This document shows positions 43,598-53,198 of a DNA stretch of 64,000 nt, piece after piece (positions within the stretch are counted from its first letter, which is position 1; each line of letters starts with the position of its first letter). The stretch comes from Catonia carolina (taxonomy: Eukaryota; Arthropoda; Insecta; Hemiptera; Achilidae). Both the position numbers and the translations under genes were made by a program. The notes under the pieces are model-generated. The model was not told the DNA's origin and ran no database searches. It saw only the letters and a list, made by a program, of their open reading frames with translations. The DNA is taken from contig JAQMRL010000005.1 of NCBI GenBank assembly GCA_035578175.1, positions 51,317,722 through 51,381,721 on the forward strand, given 5' to 3'.

Positions 43598-44110
43598 TTA
43601 GCAACCATAGACCACTTTAGTCAATTTGGAAGCTTTCAGTCTCTTTTTGGCGTGATATTCTCTCATGTTCTGAGCACGCTTCTGTTTGGCTGCTTCTGAA
43701 AATTCCCTCTTCTTATACTTTCTTTTCTGTGTCGTAAGCCGATGGTTGTAGTCCTTGATGACCTGTTTGTATTTAGGTGATTTTTCCGTTAATCTTCGTG
43801 AGTTAGTCCAAGTTCTTGTAAATCCCTTTTGATTTCTTTGAGCCACATGTATGCGTTACCAGCGTCCGTTTTTCGTCTCATTGCATGGTCAATTATTCTG
43901 CGTAAAAGTCTGGTGTTAGGTGTTTTTAATATATGTCCAAAGTACGACAACCGTTTCTTGCGCATGGCCACTGTTATTGGTTCTATGTCTCTGTAGACTT
44001 GATCGTTAGGTAAAAGTCTGTAGTGATTGTCTACCTTGTGCTTCTTGTTTATGCTAGTTCTTAGTATCCTGCGTTTTACTTTTCTGCAGGTTTCCTTGCA
44101 AATTCACAAT
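43598..44110 (-). pseudogene. LINE C-terminus, frameshifted
   Basis: On the minus strand: KVKRRILRTSINKKHKVDNH, then AMRKKRLSYFGHILKTPNTR, LLRRIIDHAMRRK, MWLKEIKRDLQELGL. After a frame change come KYKQVIKDYNHRLTTQKRK and a basic tail (KKREFSEAAKQKRAQNMREY). This is the post-RT C-terminal region of an insect LINE, with about 160 codons readable in two frames. The basic last 70 codons end in a natural-looking stop at 43598-43600. The RT domain is missing. Confidence 0.7.
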
Positions 44111-44149
44111 AGATGACTCTCACTTGATTAAAAAGTCAATAGGTCCTTA

Positions 44150-44360
44150 CCAATTTGTATCATCCATCTTCTATAGCAAAATAAAAACATCAATGCATGC
44201 ACACTTTCGGAAATTTGTCATGATAATACCAACTTTTTGCCGATCCTTACGGATCTCATGTTTTTACGGAAGGATACAATGTATCCTTCTTCTATTGCAA
44301 TATAAAAACATCAATGCATGTACACTTTCGGCAGTTTGTCATAACAATATCCCACGTTAC
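44150..44360 (+). repeat. Two direct repeats of about 77 bp
   Basis: TATCATCCATCTTCTATAGC ... TTTGTCAT (44156-44222) recurs at 44281-44343 as TATCCTTCTTCTATTGCAAT ... TTTGTCAT. Both share AAAAACATCAATGCATG and ACACTTTCGG. Origin unknown. Confidence 0.7.
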
Positions 44361-44386
44361 CCACCAATACCCACGATTTGCCGATT

Positions 44387-44970
44387 TTGATGAGAAGAAA
44401 AATACTAATTGACGCTTAAATAAGCGTTGTAGAAAGAGGTGTTTAAATCAAAAGCTGTACGTTTTGAATCCTCTACAACTTTGATTATGTATACTTTTGT
44501 CGTTAAATTCATTATCACAGCCACAATCTTAAAAAAAATATCACAAAAGCACAACCCCCCCCCCCCCAGATGCCAGAAACATGGCGCCTACCCTATCTTG
44601 TAAAGCACCAGAAATGTAGTAAATGGAGCAATTTTTTTAAATTGTGAGAGCAGTTTTCGATAAAATCGCAAAAAAGTGAAAAATTGCACGAATAAAATAC
44701 TACTACTTCCGGTTGACTGATTTTGACGAAACTGTTCGTGTTTGGTCCCCTTGAGGTAGTACCCTAAATTAATTTCCTAAGTTTTAACTTCGTATGATAT
44801 TCCGTTTTGGAAATATTTTGTACACACCCAGGTAATCGGTGAAAACATGTTTTTTGGGTTAAGGGGGCCTGTAGACGTGCATTTCTGGTGAAAACTTGAT
44901 TTGAAAAAATCGACGTGAAAACAGGGCTTTTCTTTCCTATGTATTCATACACGGGAGGAGAAAGTAAAAA
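44387..44970 (+). mobile_element. HLT-1 copy, left half missing
   Basis: Starts inside the second 165-bp unit (AAATAAGCGTTGTAGAAAG), holds CTACAACTTTGATTATG, a run of about 14 C's at about 44556-44569, ATGGCGCCTACCCTATCTTG, and the right end AGGAGAAAGTAAAAA. The microsatellite is almost lost (CACACCCAGG). Confidence 0.75.
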
Positions 44971-45039
44971 TCTGTGAGACTGGTTTCATTGTTCCTCTGT
45001 GGAACTATTTAAGCAAGCGGTGTCAAAAGTAAGAATTGC

Positions 45040-45584
45040 GGGTCTTTTCCGTTTTCTGTATGCCACTATCAAATCCAAATTCCCTGAAGGGTTACACAGT
45101 TCTCCCACTCCTTCGTCTAGCGCGCCAATCTGACTAGCAATATTCCTGCGTAATGTCAACTCCACTCCGATTTCATAGTTAGTTACTACACAGTCTGCTA
45201 TGAATTTTGAAGAATTACTTAATAATATTCGGACGGAAGAAGATGCTGCAGAGTTCCTTCAGGAAAACGGGTTATTACATAATCCCTGAAGGTGGGACAA
45301 CTAAAAAAGTATGTGTGAAACACTCACACCACTTTCTTTCCCCCTGTAAATAATTTAAAAAATATAACTTAATAGTAATGTAGTAATAGCAAAATAAGAA
45401 ATAAAACAACAGAACGTGTAACATAGTACTATTTACTGGGACTGAGAAGGACGTGTGTACGCGTGCGTGAGTGTGTTTGTTCAGTAAGAGTATTCAGTAA
45501 GGCAGGGAGTGGGGGAAATGAACAAGTGTGCAACCATTCAGGGATTCGGATTTGATAGTGGCATACAGAAAACGGAAAAGACCC
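45040..45584. mobile_element. MITE-1, 545 bp, perfect 8-bp target duplication
   Basis: AGAATTGC at 45032-45039 and again at 45585-45592. The terminal inverted repeats start GGGTCTTTTCCGTTTTCTGT and extend about 48 bp with few mismatches (right end complement at 45537-45584). Inside is an HLT-1-like motif GTGTGAAACACTCACACCAC (45312-45331). No transposase. An 8-bp duplication fits hAT or P-type elements. Confidence 0.9.
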
Positions 45585-45647
45585 AGAATTGCTGTTATGA
45601 CCGCGAACCTCTGATGAGAGAAAGCAACCACAAAAGAAGATAATCAA

Positions 45648-45962
45648 TGTTGTTGTTTAGGTCATCAGCCGATAGACTGTTTTCTACCTCTGGATGTTTT
45701 CCGAAAAGCATCTACTTTCTACCCTGCAAATGATACCTTCACTTCATTCACCACAGCGTCTGGCTCTATAATGAAATTCATTATTTTCAGGGGCGATAAC
45801 TCTGACTAGTGTCTTTTACACGTATATCTCTTTTGTTTTTAAATGCTTCAGTCATATAATGGGCTGACCACGTGACAAAAGAACAGAACTATATGTGTGT
45901 AGCCCTGGAACTAGCAGATCGAGTGCAAGTGATTAAACACTCCACATGTCTGTTGTGGGCAG
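45648..45962 (-). mobile_element. RET-1 copy with deletion near the 3' end
   Basis: Both family ends are present (minus strand: TGCCCACAACAGACATGTGG to GATGACCTAAACAACAACA), but about 75 bp before the tail hairpin is missing. Flanking GATAATCAATG and GATATCAATG suggest a duplication. Confidence 0.8.
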
Positions 45963-47031
45963 ATATCAATGATGTTGATGAATTGAGAGACAATATTTTG
46001 GGAAGAGAGGAGGATGTTGAAAGGAAAGGGGGAGATCGATAGGAATACTTCATATGAAATTATGGTGAATTTAAATCTGCTGTGTACTTTTGACTAAAAC
46101 AATTAAAGATCCCTAACAGATATGCCTGGTTAGTGCTGTAAATCTTATGATTTATTTTGACACGTGTAAAACGTTTAATAACCATAAAACATTGACATAA
46201 TAAAATGGAAAATAATGTATTAGGTAATACAGTATTATAATAAACTGTTAAAAAGACATTTTTTATGTTTATCGTTATCGAATATCAGTTAGTATTTTAA
46301 AACCTGTCAGCCTTTAAACTCACCACTATGTGTCAACAAGAAAAAGAGAGGGTGACTCTAACCTATAAGATGTTTAGGGGTAGAAGAATCAATGGAAGGA
46401 GGGATGTTGTCTTGTATTTGGACATCCGACCACCCACACATTTCCTTTGTCGGCATTTTGAATAAATAAAAAAACGTTTTACTCTCCTCGCTCTTCATGG
46501 GCTTAAATGTATACCACGGTTAAAGATTTCGCACAGGAAGTGACCAATATAACCTAACCTAACCTACAAGTTACCTGTTTTTACACCTAAACAAACTAAA
46601 ATCAATTATTTTTACACTTAGTCACACTACTAATATTATACCCATTACTATTATATAGTTAATAATATATAGTTCATTCTGTGTATTTAAAAACCCAGGA
46701 TGTAATACGATTTTAAAAACCTACTAACCTAAGCATCAATATTTTTTATGTGTTTTATAACCTTTTTTTGGTTCGTTTATTTTTATTTAGACATAAATAA
46801 CTAACCTGTAAATCATATCTTTCATTCATTCAAAAAGGAAGAAGTAGACTAAAAACCTACACCTTACTATAAATGTTTATCTACAATGCTTTACTTACTA
46901 TACTAACAGACTATAAAATCTATTAACTGCTTAATGTACCGGAAATATACGTGCATGTTCAAATTGATCTGTTTACAGTACTTTGATTTATAATAGTTCA
47001 ACAGTGTTACTTCAATTCATAAAAACAAAAA
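45963..47031. other. Unassigned AT-rich sequence
   Basis: No gene recognised. Three CCTAA repeats at about 46551-46565 are too few to be telomeric. Confidence 0.45.
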
Positions 47032-47377
47032 TACTGTACGGTCGCGGTAATCCGAACACGTAAAATGTTCGACCTGTGTGGATTAACGAAGTCTACAATC
47101 ATAGATTTCGCCAATAAAATTATAAATACAGAATACTGTTTTAGGATATAAAATATTTTAACAATATGAGAACGCAAAATTATAAATGACTTACCTTTAT
47201 TTGAAATCTGTTACAGTATTACTTTTATATAATTTAAAAAAAAACACTTTTAAATGTATACATGTACAAGACCCACCAAGCTGGTCAAGAGGTAAAGTCG
47301 TCGCCGTGATTAGCTGTTTAACAGCTGATTTTCGGAGACGAAGGTTCCTGGTTCAAATTCTATAGCTTAACAAACTA

Positions 47378-48332
47378 ACGGGTGATTCAAAAAGAGCGCC
47401 GGTTTTTAAACGGCTGGTAAATTTTTTTTTATCGGTTGGCAACATTGTTAGACCTCATTTCTATTTCGGAGAACATTCCGATTGACGATTCAGTTGTAGT
47501 TTCTCTTGTTCGCAGTGTAGTACTCTCGCAGTCTGTGTCTAACCATGGAGAAGTTTACTATTGCACAACGAGTGGTTAATCGTCAAAACATTTTACCAGA
47601 GTGGAGAGAGTTATGCGGCTACTGTCAGGCGACTTCGCGGTACTCTAGGACGTAATGAAGCACCGAATGAATCAACAGTTCGCAGGCTCATGAAAAAGTT
47701 TTTTGAGACGGGTTCAACAGTCGACCTTAAAAGTTCTGGACGTCGTCGTTCTGACCGAACTGAGCAGAACGTTGCGTTGGTTCGTGACAATGTGGCTGTT
47801 AGCCCAGCAAAATCAATACGTCGCCGTTCTCAACAATTGGGTTTACGATGTTCTTCTGTACGGAGAATTCTTCGTTACGATCTCCAATATCACCCGTATA
47901 AAATTCAGTTGCTGCACGAGCAACAATGTTGTTGCTCCGTGAACGGTTCCAGGATCGCATCATTTCTCGTAATTCCGACCATCCATGGCCACCAAGGTCG
48001 TGTGACTTGACGCCTTGTGACTTTCATCTTTGGGGTCATCTGAAGTCATTGGTGTATGCCAATAAACCCCGAAACATCAATGACTTGAAGGAGGAAATTC
48101 AACGGGTTATCGGGCAAATGGAAGTCGAAACTTGTCGTGCAGTAATATCTAATTTCATGGACAGAGTTGATGCGTGCCAGCGCAGTAGAGGAGGACACAT
48201 GCATGACATCATTTTTCATACATAAAATCGGAAGGTAAGATGAACTTGTTGATGTATTTATTTTCAGTTTTTCAATAAAATAAATCTCTTAATTTGATAT
48301 ATCAAAACCGGCGCTCTTTTTGAATCACCCTA
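47378..48332 (+). mobile_element. MAR-4, Tc1/mariner-superfamily element with near-perfect ends
   Basis: The inverted repeats GGGTGATTCAAAAAGAGCGC (47380 onward) and the exact complement at 48305-48330 are identical over about 26 bp. TA at 47376-47377 and 48333-48334. It is inserted in MITE-2. About 955 bp; the transposase between the ends is internally deleted. Confidence 0.9.
47545..48225 (+). pseudogene. MAR-4 transposase, internally deleted
   Basis: The start ATG at 47545 gives MEKFTIAQRVV. A 1-nt shift follows, then VKTFYQSGESYAATVRRLRG, NESTVRRLMKKFFETGSTVD and LGLRCSSVRRILRYDLQYHP (helix-turn-helix domains of the DUF4817/Tc type). After HEQQ the frame jumps to LLRERFQDRIISR, PPRSCDLTPCDFHLWGHLKS (third catalytic D) and VIGQMEVETCRAVISNFMDR, ending at the stop before 48226. 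The segment with the first two catalytic D residues is gone, as are about 150 codons. The protein would bind DNA at most. It is in good condition otherwise. Confidence 0.85.
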
Positions 48333-48561
48333 TAGAGACTGCAGATGAAGGCGGAACATAGTGACCTAGATCGCAGCACATAGCCAATTGTTACGTTAAT
48401 CGTATCCTGCGTTGTCACGTTGTGGTCCCACTGTGTCTGACAGTCTAACAAAAAGTCAGCTGGAGTATGGTGGGACGGAGTGTGACTTAGCGAAGGGGCA
48501 ACCTCACACCCTACCTTGGCTGTTATTAGGTCATCAGCAGTCTTTAGTTCGTTGGGGTATA

Positions 48562-48948
48562 ATATGCTTTTCACGGTTGAGCTCTGCTGTTCCACGCGTT
48601 TAGACCAATTAGAACGTTTGCCAGATTGAACGAATGTTTTAGCGTGACAAACATTACGCGCGCATGCGTATAAGAGCCGCAGTAGTGCACTCGTATCTTG
48701 CATCTCGTACTGAACACATCGATTATAGAACGCGTTAACATGCATTACTTTATTTTATAATCAGTTGATTGTATATTCATAGGTTATAATTGTTATTAAA
48801 AGACCAACTAAACTGCTGGCGAAATACAAGTATATCACAGAGCTACGAGAGAAAATGTTGGCAACGTTGTTGGCAAGTCATTGGCTAGTTATGAAGTGGG
48901 TTGGGGGCAATCCGTACGTTTAGAGCTCATCAGCCCTGAAAAATAGTA
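48562..48948. mobile_element. MITE-3, 387 bp, TA duplication
   Basis: TA at 48560-48561 and 48949-48950. The left end ATATGCTTTTCACGGTTGAGC and the right end read inward, TACTATTTTTCAGGGCTGATG, align up to GAGCTCT with gaps. The interior is GC-richer than its surroundings and has no frame I recognise. It directly abuts MITE-2, sharing one TA. Confidence 0.6.
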
Positions 48949-49065
48949 TAGTAACGGTAGTTACTTTTGTATGGATTCGAATACTAGACAGTGGTTACCG
49001 GTGTACTTTGATGGTTCGGGTTCAATTAACCATACTCTTTCAGGAATTGTCGGCCTGAGGCTGTA

Positions 49066-49525
49066 CATAAAAGATTACGATACAGTATATAAGCTACTTT
49101 GCCTTGAAAAAATCGTTCATGTTTTTTTATGCATTTTTTTATTTTCAATGAAAATGCTTTCTCCCGTAAACGCCGAAGTAGCAAAACATCTTCAAGTGGA
49201 TGATTGAGTTGATCGGCCCACGATAAACACTTGTTGAAATAGTCTTGTGCTGAAGTGTGCGACACTAAATGTTTGCCTGTTGTACCGTTATCGCCATTGT
49301 CGTCTTCGTCATCATCCTTCTCATCTAATACCTGGTTAATGATTTCTTTGTCAGTCAGATTTTCATTGCAAAATTTATTTACAGTGTCTTGAATCCATTC
49401 TTCAATATCCAATTTCTCGATCCTAGGTAATTGTTCTGATACTGTAGTCAAATCCGTTATAACATCAGCGTCGTTGGCATATTCTTCTACATTTTCAACT
49501 AGGGAAGGGCATAGATTTTTCCATG
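49066..49525 (-). pseudogene. Tigger/jerky-like transposase C-terminus
   Basis: Reading from 49525 on the minus strand: WKNLCPSLVENVEEYANDAD, then EKLDIEEWIQDTVNKFCNEN, LTDKEIINQVLDEK, an acidic DDDEDDNGDN run, SHTSAQDYFNKCLSWADQL and LLLRRLREKAFSLKIKK. This matches the tail of Tigger/jerky proteins (WKKL-P ... D+EI ... acidic stretch ... LRR+R). The DDE domain and CENP-B-like N-terminus are missing. Beyond 49066 the frame runs into SINE-A by chance. Confidence 0.75.
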
Positions 49526-49844
49526 AAGATTTTTATTACATCTCTGGTATAATTTATAGATTGTATCTTAAAACTAAACACAAATTATCAAATCAAATAC
49601 AGTATTAGACGTTTTTAAAGAATTTTTCTAACTGCTAAAAAAATAATTAAAAACATGATAAGTGATCGTTCGGATTACTGGAGGTTTCGGATTACCGGGG
49701 GGTTCGGATTACCGAGATCATACTGTAGTGTGAAATGGACACACGACGGTTCCTCAGTCCTGAAAGTGTTTAATGGTTCTAATAACTACAACAAAAATAT
49801 AAATAAAAAATTAGGCTAAATTTCAAAGAATATCTATTACAATC

Positions 49845-50265
49845 TTCTTTTTCTTCTTCTTTTGGTGCCGTTTGCAATCATTCTGGCAATGATAAGTCTA
49901 TTCGCTGCTACTTTGAAGGGTCCTGTAGTAGAAGTTGGAAATCAGGTCCTCAAGTTCTTTAGCCAGGATATTCGTCATCTTCCGACGTCTCTCTTACCCT
50001 GTACCTTTCCTTGCAAATACATTTCGGCAACTTATACTAATTGTCATTTCTAATGATGTGTTCTAGATATCTAGATAATGATATCCTAGATAATTGTCTT
50101 CTTTTTACTGTGCACTTTATTTGCTTTTCTTTACCAAGTTTTTGAAGGACCCTGATGTTTGATGTTCTATCCATCCACGGTATTTTAAGAATTCTTCTGT
50201 AAGTCCGAACGCTTCTATTCTCTTTATTTTTTCTTTCATTATACTCCAAGATTACACTCCGTACA
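49845..50265 (-). pseudogene. LINE C-terminus, decayed
   Basis: Minus strand: SVRTYRRILKIPWMDRTSNI, RVLQKLGKEKQIKCTVKRRQ, RYLEHIIRNDN, then in other frames QGKVQGKRDVGR, RISWLKNLRT and ANRLIIARMIANGTK. The tail is AGAAGAAGAAAAAGAAG. It is the same lineage as 25735-26148, of which it covers slightly more upstream sequence. Multiple shifts and stops. Confidence 0.75.
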
Positions 50266-51100
50266 ATTAAATCGTCGGATGATTGAGTAGTTCCTCATTG
50301 CTAGATCACGGGCTAGTTGGTTACCTACAAATTACTGAATAAATCTTGTTTCCTAATGAGTTAATCTATTATTATTCATAGTTCAGCTTATCTGAAATGG
50401 GCTTGGTTCGTATTATTGAGTAACCGAAAGTTTATAACTTTAAATCCTAGGATCATCTGTGATCCAATTGGAAACAGTTACTTGACATAATGGTTTTCCG
50501 GAGCTTATCTTAGAATAAAATTTATGTTTCTTCAATTTTATAGCAAAAAGAATGAATTCGTTCAGATGTTTCGAATATAAAATAAGTAGGAAACAATAAA
50601 AATTTATTGTCTTAATATTGGAAGGATCAGTAGTAAATTTTTTATTGGAATTACCATAAAAAGTGTTCCTTATATGTACATTTTCCGTTCTTTATTATGT
50701 TTCTGAGTGAATTTTTATAGCAGTATAGTAAGAGATTGTAGCGGTCAATATGGAAATGTACGGAGCAGGAGACAACGAGGAATCGTAGTCTCGGTCAACA
50801 AGAAGTTGGTAGGGTAATGTATGTAAGGGGGGAAACGACACAAAAGTGCACACCGGTGTATGTTAATAGACGGGCTACGGTAATCAATTACACTTGGAAT
50901 GCTGGCTGTTGCTGGTAGGTTTGATGTTTAAGTGGGGGCAAGTGTCTTGTCCATGTCCAGTGTTAAGGAGACAATAAATTGTGTTCTCTCCTTCAGCAGC
51001 TGCTTTTAAACGTGTTTGCACACAAAACACCCACACCTTCTTTTTATCCATTTTTTAATTCTTTGTATCTTTAGTCTTGTCTCCGATTTTAACTGTACTT
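50266..51100. other. Unassigned sequence with a GC-richer stretch
   Basis: 50730-51040 is less AT-rich and ends with GGAGACAATAAATTGTG, which resembles the polyadenylation part of an LTR or a transcript end. There is no coding sequence or partner repeat, so it is left unclassified. Confidence 0.35.
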
Positions 51101-51694
51101 AAAAATCTGGTGTAAAACACTCACACAATTTTCTCATGCCAATGCAAATAATTAACAATATAACCCAATATTTGTAATAAAACATTAGAAATAAAATAAA
51201 ACTAACCTCTAAACACATAACCCAATTTTAATTATGAGTGAATGATGCAAAATATAATCAACCTCAGTTTGGCTTAAAAATATGGAAAATCACTCTTTCA
51301 CGCTAAACTAGGATCCGTAACGAAAAATTCTCGAAATAAAAGTTGTAGATCTTTTAATTTCCTATAAATGTTATTATATACTCTTTTATCGTAAAATGCA
51401 TACTAAGGCTGAAATCTTAAAAAAATCATTTTTACACATATTCGTGAAAAAATCAGAAAGTTGCTAATTACCGCTAAACTAAGCGTTAAACAAAAATAAA
51501 TGTTTGAAATAAAAGTTGTAGGATTTTAAATTCTCTACAACTTTTATTGCATGCATTTTTGCGCTAAGATGCATATTAAAGCCGCAATCTTAAAAAATAT
51601 TTTTTTACGAGAAAACAGCCCCCCAAGAATTTTAGCAGACATGGTGCCTACTCTATCTTGTAGAGCATAAAAAATTTAGTAAATGAGGTAATTT
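51101..51694 (+). mobile_element. HLT-1 copy, right half missing
   Basis: Left end TTAAAAATCTGGTGTAAAAC, both 165-bp units including the AAAGTTGTAGG/CTACAACTTTT hairpin, then TTGTAGAGCATAAAAAATTTAG; it stops at GTAATTTT. Confidence 0.8.
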
Positions 51695-51698
51695 TAAA

Positions 51699-51785
51699 AA
51701 TGTACTAGGATATGAACCAGGAACCTAAGTCTTAGAAAATCAGGTGTTAAACTCGTGTTGCCGCAAGTCAGCTGTTTAACAGCTG
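51699..51785. mobile_element. SINE-A head fragments in opposite orientations
   Basis: TACTAGGATATGAACCAGGA, ACC and TAAG (minus-strand head) is followed by GTTGCCGCAAGTCAGCTGTT (plus-strand head). A scrambled remnant. Confidence 0.55.
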
Positions 51786-51835
51786 CTATTTAAAAAAAAA
51801 AAAAATTTTTAAATTGTATATTTCATAGTTTATTG

Positions 51836-52288
51836 TATAGGTCATCAGCCGAAAATCTGGTTTGAACCTCTACAGGTTTTACCACGGTAAATAGAAGATC
51901 TCTACCGTGGGTTTCTAAGTGTCTATTACCGTCTATTTACCGTGGGTTTTACTAAGTAAAACGAGGAGTGAGTTGGTTTACCATTGCCTTCCTTACTGAG
52001 TTCAAAAGTATGTTTATTAGCATGCCAGACTCTCTCAAAAACACATATTTTCCACCTTGCAAACGATACCTTTACTTCATTCACCACAGAGTCTGGTTAT
52101 ATAATGAAATTCATTACTGTCAGAGAAGATAACTTTAACTAGTATATTTTACACCTCTACCTTTTCTGTTCTTTAATGCTTTAGTTATATAATTCGCTGA
52201 CCATACGATAAGAAACAAAACTATTTTTTGTAGTCCTAGAACTAGCAGAACGAGTGCAAATAATTTAACACTCCACCTATGGACAGAA
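51836..52288 (-). mobile_element. RET-1 copy holding MITE-4
   Basis: The family copy is complete apart from a shortened 5' end (TGTCCATAGGTGGAGTG on minus) and is split by a 62-bp insertion plus duplication at 51883-51952. Confidence 0.85.
51883..51944. mobile_element. MITE-4, 62-bp element with perfect 13-bp inverted repeats
   Basis: The ends CACGGTAAATAGA and TCTATTTACCGTG are exact reverse complements. GGTTTTAC is present at 51875-51882 and again at 51945-51952, while all other RET-1 copies have it once. The sequence inside also holds TACCGTG. It has the hallmarks of a transposon insertion (inverted ends, exact 8-bp duplication) at an extremely small size. Confidence 0.8.
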
Positions 52289-52908
52289 ATAGGATTATTA
52301 TCAAATCGATTTTTCATGAACTTTTGAATACTCCTTGTAAGAATGTTTAGTCGACCACATTGCGTTAGATTCAAGATAAATCACCCGCTCTTCTCGCTGG
52401 TGATATTGTTGATTCGTTATTAATTTTTTTTTTATATAGAACCTTTATCTTTTTGGTAAAGTAGGTAAGCTATCCCAAAGAGAATAAAATGTAAAACATG
52501 AAATAAATTAGATGGAATGGATTCTTGATGCGGATCAAATCTCAGTGTGTTTGATCCTTTAAAAAACTATATTATAATATAATATAAACACCAAACTCCC
52601 TGCAGAGTTAACATAGTTTAATAAGATAATATCAAAACTTCATATCATTAGTCAAGCATTCTGTAGAATTAGAAGAAATTAACGGGGATCGAGTTACCAT
52701 TAGGGAGATACAAGTAGTATATCATGGACACGTATATAACTGGGACCAGTGGTTGGTCTTTCTTCAACTCGTTTTCATTCTTCATTCTTATCCATAAAAA
52801 ATAATTTTTTTATTATTTTTCTTTATCTCTTTTTTACACATTGTCTTAGGTTTGTCTGGACTTTTTCTTTGTACTATTTTCTAAAATTTGTGCTTTAATT
52901 TATACTGT
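52289..52908. other. Unassigned AT-rich sequence
   Basis: No gene recognised. TATATTATAATATAATATAA near 52567 is a simple AT repeat. Confidence 0.45.
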
Positions 52909-53191
52909 TCAACAGCTGATTTTCGGAGACGAAGGTTGCTGGTTCAAATCCTAGGAAAGGTAGTTACTTTTATACGGATTTGAATGCTAGACAGTGGTTA
53001 CTGGTGTACTTTGATGGTTGGGGTTCAATTAACCATACTCTCTCAGGAATGGTCGACCTGAGTCTGTACAAGGCTACACCTCATTTACACGTCATACACA
53101 TCATCCTCATCTCATTGGGTCATGGGGTTGCTTATTGTTCTGAATTGAACAGATTGCAATGTACACAAATTAGGGATTACAAAAAAAAATT
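52909..53191 (+). mobile_element. SINE-A copy, A box lost
   Basis: Starts at TTCAACAGCTGATTTTCGGA, has a perfect B box GGTTCAAATCC and full body, and ends TTAGGGATTACAAAAAAAAA. Confidence 0.85.
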
Positions 53192-53198
53192 ATATAAA

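Larger units (their letters stand above)
47363..48559. mobile_element. MITE-2 copy holding MAR-4
   Basis: Halves are 47363-47377 (TAGCTTAACAAACTA, the decayed outer inverted repeat) and 48333-48559 (GAGACTGCAGATGAAGG ... GCAGTCTTTAGTTCGTTGGG). TA at 47361-47362 and 48560-48561. The other copy, uninterrupted, is at 55250-55497. Confidence 0.75.
47271..49066 (+). mobile_element. SINE-A copy split by TA-target elements
   Basis: The head (47271-47360, ending GGTTCAAATTC) and body (48951-49066, starting GTAACGGTAGTTAC) are the two halves of one SINE-A. In intact copies they meet at CAAATCCTAGTAAAGG, so the TA of CCTAGT is the insertion site of the elements between. Confidence 0.85.
47034..49725 (-). 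mobile_element. POGO-3, Tigger/pogo element, host of a multi-level nest
   Basis: TA duplications at 47032-47033 and 49726-49727. The left end CTGTACGGTCGCGGTAATCC mirrors the right end, which read inward is CAGTATGATCTCGGTAATCC, with further GGTAATCCGAA repeats. It keeps the transposase C-terminus (49066-49525, minus) but has lost the DNA-binding and catalytic parts. SINE-A (47271-49066) is inserted in it. Confidence 0.8.

Noticed and set aside
46551..46565. Insect telomere repeat (TTAGG)n
   Set aside because: Only about three units in an ordinary AT-rich setting.
51836..52288. RET-1 as a protein-coding gene
   Set aside because: Open frames differ between copies, most have stops, and the units show retroposon target duplications.
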